NCBI GenBank assembly: GCA_963682055.1
Contig: OY821750.1
Span: 374,501 to 438,500, forward strand
From: Primula veris
Taxonomy: Eukaryota; Streptophyta; Magnoliopsida; Ericales; Primulaceae
Length of the DNA stretch: 64,000 nt
Reading direction: 5' to 3'
In this document: positions 54,928 through 64,000 of the stretch, piece by piece
Position numbering within the stretch: the stretch's first letter is position 1
Layout of the letters: each line of letters opens with the position of its first letter
The notes under the pieces: model-generated
What the model was told of the DNA's origin: nothing
Databases searched by the model: none
What the model saw: the letters and a program-made list of their open reading frames with translations, nothing else
Translations under genes and position numbers: made by a program

Positions 54928-57900
54928 ATGAGGACCACTGGATATGCGGTTCACCAAACCCTAACAGCCGATGCTGCGACGATCGTAAAACAAGCCCTAA
55001 CCCTAGCTAAGCGACGTGGACACTCTCAAGTCACTCCTCTACATGTGGCAACTGCCATGTTGGCATCTCCTATTGGCCTACTCCGAACCGCTTGTCTTCA
55101 ATCCCACTCTCATCCACTCCAATGCAAAGCCCTTGAGCTTTGCCTAAATGTGGCGATGAACCGCCTCCCAACATCACCATCGAGCCCCATCCTAGGTCCC
55201 CTCTCTCTCCTCCCTTCCCTCTCTAACGCGTTGGTGGCGGCCTTCAAACGGGCCCAAGCTCACCAACGTCGTGGGTCTATAGAGAATCAACAACAACCTA
55301 TTTTAGCTCTGAAAGTAGAGCTTGAGCAACTTGTTATATCCATACTTGACGATCCAAGTGTTAGTAGGGTCATGAGAGAGGCTGGATTTTCTAGTACCCA
55401 AGTGAAAACGAATGTCGAACAAACTGTCTCTGTTGAGACTTCGTCGAAAAGCCCTTCGAAAATCACGAAGGAGACTATCCATAAAAGCCCTTTTGGGGAT
55501 GTGAATGTGATGGGAGTTTTAGACTCACTTATGAAGAAAAGAAATAGTGTTATTGTAAGGGAGTGTTTAGCTAGTGCTGAGACAGTGGTAAAGGGGGTTA
55601 TTGACAAGTTTGATAGAGGAGATGTACCTTTTGAATTTAGAAATGTGCAATTCATAAGCTTGCCTATTTTCACCTTGAAAAATATTTCTTTGGTGGAAGC
55701 TGAGCAAAAAGTTAAAGAGCTGAGGTGGCTTGTGAAAAACAGTTTAGGTGGAGGGGTAGTTTTGTTCCTAGGTGACTTAAGATGGATAGCTGAGTTTTGG
55801 TCAAGTAATGGAGGGCAGAGTAGGAACTTTTATTGTCCTGTAGAGATGATGGTAATGGAGATTAGTAGACTGGTAAATGGGATTATTAATGGAGAAAATG
55901 GAAAATTATGGCTTATGGGGATTGCAACTTCTCAAATTTTCATGAAATGTAAAGGTGGAAACCCTTCATTAGACACACTTTGGAAACTTCATCCCCTTAC
56001 CATTCATGTTGGAAACTTGGGATTGAGCCTTAACCTTGATCATAGGTAACTCCAAATAATTCTTTCACTTGACTTCTTTATACCTAGAAATATGACACTA
56101 GCATTTTAATAATTGTTATGCTCATGTAATCATACATTCACTTACAGTCTTGCACAAAAATATTACCGTTACTATTCATTATCTCTCAAAATAGCAATAA
56201 ATATATATTGTGACACCCAAAATTACAATGAGTATTTGGGTAAGATTTTCACAGCTTAAGCATTTCTATAAATACTAGAACACTCAATCTTGACAAAACC
56301 GCATTGTTTTCTGCACATAATTAGGCAAATTTTAATTTGATCCCCCCTTAAAAATTTATAGTGTTCCATTGTCAATTGTGTCCAACATTTTGTTCCCTAA
56401 TAATTGAATTCATTGTTTAGTTATATTTTCTTAGTTAATGGTGTGGATTTAACAATAACAATTTTAATTTTATTTTCCAGTGATTCCCCAGGTCAGCATC
56501 CCCGATGCAAGGCATCAAACGATGATTCTAGCTTGTCGCGGATTAAGATAAAAGCTGAGAAACACCTCACTTGTTGTGTAGACTGTTTAGCCAATTTCAA
56601 CAAGGAGGCTAAGTGTGATTATGAACACACCACTTCTTCAAACTCAAGCTTGCCTATATGGCTTCAAAATCACATGGAAGATAACCAAACAAAAACCAGC
56701 AATGATCAGGTAATTATTTATGAGGATGCAGGTTTTAATACAACTTTATTTAATTTTACTAATAATGTATACTACTATTACGTTTGGATGACCAGTTTAT
56801 TAGGCCAGGGATTACTTCTAGTGTCAAATAAACCAACTTAATTTAGTTAACAGCTATGGTGTTTTAACAGGACTAAGAGTTATTGGCTTTCTCTATATTT
56901 AATTAGATTGAGAAGAGTTGAAAATGAGCCTCATACATTTTATTTATTTATGTTGCAGGAGTACAAGAAAGTAAAAGAGCTTTGCCACAAATGGAACTCA
57001 ATTTGCAATTCAGTACACAAGAAGCCCCTTCTTATAGAAAAACCGCTTACTTTGTCACCATCATCATCGACATCCTCTTCAAATGAAAATCACACACCTA
57101 GTTTGCACCCTACCCTTTTGAACTGGCCTGTGATTTTCGAACCAAAACAATCACCGAAAGAACACCAATTCTTTATTCTCAAAGACAGCGAACAAGAAAA
57201 ATCTGAATCATTTCTTGAGAAATGCGTGGTGGAAGGAATCGAGCCAAAACCTGATCTTTTATCCAATCCCAATTCTAGTCCTAACTCGGCATCTTCTAGT
57301 GAAATTGATGAAAATATTGATTATTTAGATCGATTAAAAGAATTCAATCCCGAAAGTTTACATATTCTATCCAAATCGTTGGAGAAAAAAGTCCCTTGGC
57401 AAAAAGAGATAATTCCGGAAATCGCGAGCACAATACTTGAATGTAGGGATGGAAAGTTAAAAAGAAGAGAAAATTCGATTCTTGATGAAGCTAAAGAGGA
57501 TACATGGTTGTTCTTTTTGGGAACTGATTTGGAGGGAAAAGAAAAGGTAGCTAAGGAATTGGCAAAGGTTTTGTTCGGCTCTTATGATGAGTTTGTGACA
57601 ATTGGACTAAGCAACTTCTCATCAACTAGAACAGATTCAAGTGAGGAAATTAGCAAGAAAAGATCAAGGGACGAATCGGGTTCAAGCTATTTCGAGCGGT
57701 TCGTGGAGGCATTGGATGAAAATCCAAATCGCGTGTTTTTAATGGAAGATGTTGAGCAAATTGATTATTTTTGTCAAAAGGGATTTAAGAAAGCAATTAA
57801 AACTGGTGAAGTTTTGCTAAATGGTGAGTTGGTTCCTCTTAAAAATGCCATTATAATATTCAGCTGTGAGAGCTTTAGTTCAATATCTAGAGCTTGTTCT

Positions 57901-58089
57901 CCTTCAATGAAACACAAATCAAGTGAAGGAAATGAAAATGTGAATAGAGAGAGTGAAGATAATGGTGAAACAAGTATTCAGTTGGATCTGAATATTACCA
58001 GTACTAGATATGATTTTGGAGATGAAGATTATGCTTTTCAAAATGGGATCATGGACTTGGTGGATAAGAAATTTATCTTCATAAATTAA
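54928..58089 (+). CDS. SMAX1-LIKE protein, SMXL3/4/5 clade (825 aa)
   Basis: Three exons, 54928-56045, 56481-56709 and 56959-58089, join in frame to 825 residues with GT-AG introns. The N-terminal double Clp-N domain is clear (about residues 12-165): LTADAATIVKQALTLAKRRG, VTPLHVATAML, LRTACLQSHSHPLQCKALEL, AFKRAQAHQRRGS, DDPSVSRVMREAGFSS. Then come RWLVKNSLGGGVVLFLGDLR, CVDCLANFNKEAKC, and the C-terminal part KEDTWLFFLGTDLEGKEKVA, FSSTRTDSSEEISKKRSRDE, NRVFLMEDVEQIDYF. An EAR repression motif LDLNI lies at residues 791-795. These are nuclear, ClpB-related repressors; I see no Walker A and no RGKT degron, as expected for the SMXL3/4/5 clade, which acts in phloem formation and is not a strigolactone/karrikin degradation target in Arabidopsis. 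Length fits the clade. Intact; SMXL3, 4 and 5 cannot be told apart here. Confidence 0.93.
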
Positions 58090-58331
58090 TTAGCGTGAAA
58101 GTAGGAATTAGAGCAACTATGTTTAATTTTCTATCTTCTTATGTAATTTTCCTTTTTTATGTTTTTATTTTTTATTTTTGTCAAGTTTTTTAGTTGATTG
58201 GTGTGGGGGAAAATGAAACCGTTAAACTGTACTGACCACTTGCTTAAATGTTATGTAGGATTTTGTAAATTAATACATATTTCATCTGTTTTTAATTTTT
58301 CAATCTTAAGTTGTGGCATTTGTTTAATTTA

Positions 58332-59107
58332 TTAGAACATCCATAATAGACATGTTAGCTCACTTGTTACATAAAATTTTAGTTAAAATACTATTTTTTC
58401 ACTCAAATTAATTATGTTAAAACACTTGTTAAGTTTTAGAACAAACACTTTAGTTGATGAGAAGAATTGACCCACTACTATAAAAGCATCTCTAATAGTT
58501 TTGTTATTTTTATTATTAACTAAAATAGTTAGCTAACAATACATTTTTTTATCTTCATTAATTACGTTAAAATATGTGTTATCTTTAAAAAAGTTATTAA
58601 AGTTAACAATGTTTTTAATATTTGTAACTGTTGACATGGCAAACACGGCCCACAATTAACATTATTATCTCCTATAAATTCTCCTTATAAAAATAGTGAC
58701 CAGTAAAATAAAATAAAAATTATTAATTAAAAATTGATAACATTATTAACGTGAAACTAATGTGCTTATTAAATTTAAGATGCATATGTATCATTTAACA
58801 TCTTTTTAAACGATGATGTGTTACTATTTAACATTAAAAAATTAACAAACCTATTATGGATACTCTAACTAATTATTAATTTCACAATATCATTAACTAT
58901 TTTCTCCATTCTAGGATGCCAAAAATAGCAAAGACTATAGTATAAAAAATATAAAATAAAACACAACTTACAGATAATTTTGCTAATATTGAATACTAAT
59001 GCGACACTTAAAATTAATATACACATGTGTCACTTTAAAAACTTTTAATCAATGATGTGTTAACATTTAACAAGAAAAACTTAACAAAACTATTATTGAT
59101 GCTCTTA
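58332..59107. mobile_element. Tourist-like MITE, outer element
   Basis: Element 58335-59104 with target duplication TTA on both sides. Ends GAACATCCATAATAG and, reverse-complemented, GAGCATCAATAATAG. The family fits PIF/Harbinger MITEs (3-bp TTA/TAA target). It is split by a second element of the same family. Confidence 0.65.
58481..58868. mobile_element. Tourist-like MITE, inner element
   Basis: Element 58484-58865 (382 bp) with TAA target duplication (58481-58483 and 58866-58868). Ends AAGCATCTCTAATAG and, reverse-complemented, GAGTATCCATAATAG. The right arms of the inner and outer elements are visibly similar (58790-58866 and 59025-59104), for example GATGATGTGTTA against AATGATGTGTTA. 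Confidence 0.65.
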
Positions 59108-62100
59108 CTTTTTACTATTAATACTTTATAATTTTATTGCTCCATGTTTTCAAGGAGTCAGATTTGAGAAGAGAAGAAATAGGAAGAAACTTCTGATCTT
59201 ACGGGTAACTATTTTCATAACATTAATACAAGTTAAAAGAAGTGAAGAAAAAAGGGAAGACATGAAATTCTATTTAAGGTGCCATTATGAAACTAAAATT
59301 TGCAATGTTAGCATCATCTTGATTAATTTGAAATAAGTAACTATGAAGAGAGATGTATTAAATTAATTAAAGCAATTCCTCTTTTTATTTTTATAAGCAT
59401 ACAAAAAATCAGAAATAATGTTTACTTCATGCACTAAGTTTCTATTGATGAGTCAAATTGAGGTTTGCACCATATATATGGGGACACAAATTACTTATTT
59501 GGTCATAAAGTGAACGGTCCACTCAATTTGCCGAAAAATAAAAGATAAAATTGTACTTTAATCAAATATATAACACCAGACTATTTATTATATGTAAAAT
59601 TAAGGGGTTTTCAATACAAAAACAAGTTTATAAAGAGATCGCTCTTCTTTGAAAAACTATGATAAGACCTTTTGAAGTTTAATAAAAAAAAACATGGGGA
59701 AGAAAAATATATCTACCTAAATTGAAGAGTAATGCAAGACAAAAGTCCCTTTATTTATTTATACAAAGAAATAGAGGTCGTTATCATGATTCATTCTTCG
59801 AGCTAATCATCTAGGGTATATTTTCCGACTGTTTTTTTTTTTGAAAATTATGAACCAGATTTATAACCAAAATTTGAATACTTAAACCGCTCGAAATACG
59901 AATATAATTTTCTAACCATTAATATAAAGAAGGCCCACTCCACAACAATATAAACAAATATAAGATTCCATTATATGAAATTTAGAAATGGATGGAAGAT
60001 ACTCCAAAACTAAGAGTCTAAGAATATCTTCAGTGCGAAGTCAGGAATCGTTTATGTGGCATGCTAAAATTTATATAAACTATTTTAATTAAGTGAAATG
60101 AAAAAATGAAGTGTGTCAAATAATTGTTTTTAATGTATTTTAAAAAAAACATGGTTAAAAATTAAAAAAAAAAATCATAATTTTCGAAGTTAGAAGGGTG
60201 TCATCGTTCCTGATAATCTACACTTAGTTTCCTCCACTTTTAACCATGATTAAGTCCATTTCATGTGAAGTTTCTAATACGTAAAACTACCTCTAAATGG
60301 AGTAGAAATATTTAAAACAATAATATATCACCCCATCAATGGGTGTTATGGTGTATGTCACATGAAGAAACCTCGAGCTATGTTCCCATTATGGAGCAAT
60401 TAATTAAAGGTACAAAGTATTGGATTCATCAAAAGCTTTGTTGATATATCAAATAACTTGAGTGGTAAGCTCACATTACCAAAATTGATAAGGCCAACAA
60501 ATACCTTTATTTTTGCTTTAACGTTATACGTATATATTGCTTACCACTGTGGCACGTAAGGTACTCACATGTCACAAGTTTAATAACAATGGCAAAACCA
60601 CTAATGTTTATTTATAATAGGGTTTGTTTTGGTTGTGGTTTTGAGACATTAAAGTTTTTTTTAATAAATAATAATTTCTTTGGACTTTGGTTGGTCGAAA
60701 TTCTAAAAAATCAAAGCTGAAAAGCTAAGTTTTTAATTTTTGGGTGCATAGTCTTTAGGAAAACTAGAAATTGGTCCTTAAAAATTCAGTCTCCTTTTTA
60801 ATTTGAAAGAATAGTGTTTCATTCCAAACTTATTTTATTCTTTTTTAAAAACGTTCTCTTTCTCTGAATTAGTCTTATATCTTTCGGCTTCCATAAGCGA
60901 TAACACTGCCACTGACCCGCTGGAATCTATCTTGATCGTTATATTGTATCTCAGTCGTTAAATCTCTCTCACATCCGCACTCCCTTGCGATATCGTCAAT
61001 GCATTCACAACATCTCTAGCTCTCTAATCTCTACGTCTCTTTCATCTTTATGTCTTGCCTTTGTCATCTCTCGTTCTCTCTTTCATTTCTCCATCTCTTT
61101 CATGTCGTTACTTCCGTTGCTTCACTATTATCTAATATTAATTAAAAATACCAACGAACGGAGGACCAAATGACTTTTGTCGCTATCACACCCTCACCCA
61201 AACCTCGGTGACAACGGTTAACAGATTAACAACGGTGGTGGCAGTTGGTGTTGACAAAACCCTAAAATCTAAATAATTAATAGACCATTCCTATAAATAC
61301 AGCCTTTTTTGTTATCTACGATCAGATCCCTAGGCTTACTAGAATTGACAGTTGTGCATCAGATTTTTTAAAGCACATTGTTAAATATTTTAATATGTTA
61401 ATAAATTACGGTTTAACCCTTACTAAATTTTAATTTTGACATTAGACTCCTTTTGAAAAGGTTTAATAATTTATGAATTAATTTTTGGCGGTTTCGTTAT
61501 TGTATATGACTTTTCTAATTTTATTTAAAACAAAAACTCGGTTCGAAACAACGACTGGTTCAAATGGTAACACACTAGCTACTACCACAAAAAAATAACT
61601 TATCTTAATCAATGGCAAGCTTTTATCTTAAAAGGCATAAAAGTATAAAGACTAAATGGAACCCAATTAGCCTTTTCAGATCAATATGATCTTAGAACAT
61701 GATCTAGTAATCATTACAAGTAGGGAAAGGTGATCAAAAGAAAAAGCAGAAGGCAAAAGAAAAAGAAAAAAGGAAGCACTTAATGTAGTCTTTCTAGGTA
61801 GTAATATTAATGAACTAAAGTAGGAGTATTTATTATAATTTATGCCAAGTTTTCAAAGGCATCGAAACTTTTTACTTTGATCGAAATTAAATGCTTGTCT
61901 CATCCAAGAAAAGCCTTCCACACATCAAACTTTAGAGCGAGAAAAAGTGAGGACTAATGACATGTTATAATAAAGTTTCTTCCCATTTTTGTATATAAGA
62001 AATATTAATTTACTTCTTATTAAGAGAAATGGCTGGGGATAATTAGCTAAATGACGACGGAGGGAATGACGGAGAAGGAAGAGATCAAACAGAGAGCGGA

Positions 62101-62530
62101 GATAGAGAAAAAAGATAGACAACACGAAAGAAGTCGCATTATCTGCGGCGACGTGATGATTTTTTTTTTAAGCTTTGAATATATTTCAATCAAATTCAAC
62201 CCTGATCGATGTCCATTTTTTTCTCAGTGGTGATTTATAATAAGAATATTATTGAGAAAGCGAAATATATCGCCATATATAATTAGAGATAAGCCAAAAT
62301 TCTGATGAGCTGCAATAGATAGAACTGCATGTAAATGATTTTGTAAGTTGTTTTTTTCAGTAACAAAAGACCAATATTATAAATTTATAATATTGGTGTA
62401 GTGTTCTTGTACAAAGTTAAAAATGAAAAGATTTTTCTTAAATGAGCAATGACAAAACATACATTCCATAGGTGTTATATATATTTTTTATTATTATTAA
62501 TTGTAATGTATCATTAGCTTAATTAAGTAC

Positions 62531-62869
62531 CGTTGTGTTAGAGTAATTATACCACATCGTCTGAATAATAATCGAGTCTGTGATTTATAAAGAGATATCC
62601 ATCCTTATCATTACGAGGCATTTTAATGGTAAGTTATATGAATTCTAATATGGTATCAGAGCGGGCCTAGCGATGTTGGGTTCAACTCGACCCATTTAAT
62701 ATGCCCGTTCGTAAGACCCTTGAAATGTCGGGACACGAACGAGGGGGAGTGTTAGAGTAATTATCTTAGATCGTCTGAATAATAATCGAGCATTTGGTTT
62801 ATAAAGAGATATTCATCTTTACCATTGCGAAACATTTTAATGATAATGTATATGGATCCTAATACGTTT
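62531..62869 (+). mobile_element. TRIM (miniature LTR retrotransposon), 329 bp
   Basis: Two 115-bp terminal repeats (62536-62650 and 62750-62864) start TGTTAGAGTAATTAT and end CTAATA. The first is followed directly by TGGTATCAGAGCGG, the initiator tRNA-Met primer-binding site, and the second is preceded by the purine tract GAGGGGGAG. Flanks CGTTG and CGTTT are a target duplication with one change. The internal part is about 99 bp with no coding capacity, so it depends on enzymes from another element. Size is typical for TRIMs of the Katydid kind. Confidence 0.88.
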
Positions 62870-64000
62870 GAATGACAGAGTATCCACATATTGATCTTTT
62901 GCAGACACTAGATAAAGAAAGTTAAGAATAACTATTCTCTTTTAAATTTGGTCACCATCATACTGTATAAGCTTTATCTTTCCCTTATAAGTGGGCTCTT
63001 TTTTTGCATCAAAGTAAGAGAATTCTTTGATCCAAACTCCAAAAAATTCAATAATTCACAATTCTCTAGCTCTTCCAACTTACTTTTGCATGTGGATCTA
63101 TCTTTAGTAAATAAAGGCTCATAATTTCAAATTTTATGATTGTTTGAGAGATCCAAGACATGTATGCGTCATAGTTGGAGTACTTAAAGAATGAAAGATA
63201 GGAATAATTCGAAGTAAGGACAAAAAGGAAACATAGGTTCATCACTTCAAGAATATATTTGATCTAGGGTTTCTTTTTATCTGTTCATCACTTTCATATA
63301 TTTATAATGAAAAGATGTAAGTACATTAATAGAGTGAAAACTCAAAAGTGATTATAATTAAACAGGACTGGTCTGTCACAAGATTAATGAACAATATTCG
63401 CATGTATAAAAAATTAGGGTTGCACAAACAAACTACAGTTAGCGAAAATACGGTGTTTCAGCTGACCAAAAGCTCATCCAACTCCCGAATCAAATAGCGT
63501 TTTAAACAATCAAAAAAGACTACGCAGTACTTAAATGTACGTAATACGTAATCGATCCTTTGCAATTTAAAACATCGTGTGTACCTTAATTATCACAAAC
63601 ATTAATGTAAAATTGTACTTCCAAAAAAGTACATTTTTTAATCAATTTTCTCTCTTTTTATCATGAGTCAATGGTTTGGTTCATATCTAAAAATCGGGAC
63701 AAGACTGGTCAAAAAGAGAAGCCTATTACTGAAACTTAGAACGTGTTAAAAGAAATTGGATAGGGTGTGGTTCAACGTTGCTGTTTTCAATGATTAATGC
63801 CTTTTTTTGTTTCTACAGAGAGTATGTTGATTAAATGAAAGGCATAATATATATAGAGCTTAATTAATTCAAGTGTAAGTGGTTAATGCTACATTGGATA
63901 TAATTTAACATAAACGAAAATTTTGCAATAACATTAATCAGCTAGATCATTTTTTATATTTGCCTGATAAAAGAATGGCAAGATAATGATGTGCCCTCTT
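62870..64000. other. gene-free right end of the window
   Basis: AT-rich sequence without recognisable gene, repeat or mobile element. Confidence 0.5.

Larger units (their letters stand above)
58090..62530. other. intergenic region downstream of SMXL
   Basis: Holds two nested MITEs (58332-59107). No gene, RNA gene or conserved frame could be supported in 59108-62530. Open frames near 60985 and 62051 are short and lack motifs. Confidence 0.5.

Noticed and set aside
62051..62233. 60-codon frame starting MTTEGMTEKEEIKQRAEIE
   Set aside because: Charged low-complexity peptide followed by a poly-T derived run; no support for a gene.
1..64000. tRNA, rRNA or snRNA genes
   Set aside because: I looked for A/B boxes and known rRNA stretches and found none convincing; the TGGTATCAGAGC sites are retroelement primer-binding sites, not tRNA genes.

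Overview
This is a stretch of nuclear DNA from a flowering plant, most likely a eudicot. It is AT-rich and intron-bearing, and it carries plant Ty1-copia retrotransposons, plant-only gene families (DYW-type PPR, OVATE, SMXL) and a fragment of plant mitochondrial atp1. I cannot name the species. Coordinates of exons were derived by hand from reading frames and splice signals; protein identities come from recalled family motifs, not from database searches.

Layout. 1-5 kb (minus strand): an apparently intact small four-exon gene (SANT-like helix domain plus two cysteine pairs) stands next to the broken exons of a PDR-type ABCG transporter and of a PAF1/ELF7-like gene; a mitochondrial atp1 fragment lies inside an intron of the latter. 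5-10.9 kb: no gene, but blocks shared with 17-19 kb and 23.8-29.2 kb. 10.95-15.8 kb: an internally deleted Ty1-copia element in minus orientation with perfect target duplication. 15.8-19.5 kb: duplicated non-genic blocks and a second copy of the ABCG pseudo-exons. 19.5-20.7 kb: a solo LTR of the same family. 21.7-23.1 kb (plus): a second, diverged copy of the small SANT/Cys gene with the same intron phases. 23-30.5 kb: tandem repeats, duplicated blocks and a SEC12-like pseudogene. 30.8-41.0 kb: a complete, very young Sirevirus-like Ty1-copia element with an uninterrupted 1662-residue polyprotein, an extra 428-residue ORF before the 3' LTR, and a 12-bp motif repeated in its LTRs, leaders and coding regions. 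41.9-42.3 kb: exon fragments, one of Rab geranylgeranyltransferase beta.

From 43 kb on the window is gene-bearing plant euchromatin: a single-exon DYW PPR gene (43.3-45.1 kb), a single-exon OVATE family gene (48.6-49.2 kb) and a three-exon SMXL3/4/5-type gene (54.9-58.1 kb). They are separated by repeat-rich spacers that hold a TIR element, a tandem duplication with a poly(A)-tailed retroposon, two nested MITEs and a 329-bp TRIM element.

The three right-hand genes act in unrelated processes (organellar RNA editing, transcriptional repression/growth, phloem/strigolactone-karrikin-type repression), so no operon-like functional unit is implied. The observations most worth a second look are the paired small SANT/Cys genes and the 12-bp motif that recurs in both coding and noncoding parts of the Sirevirus.
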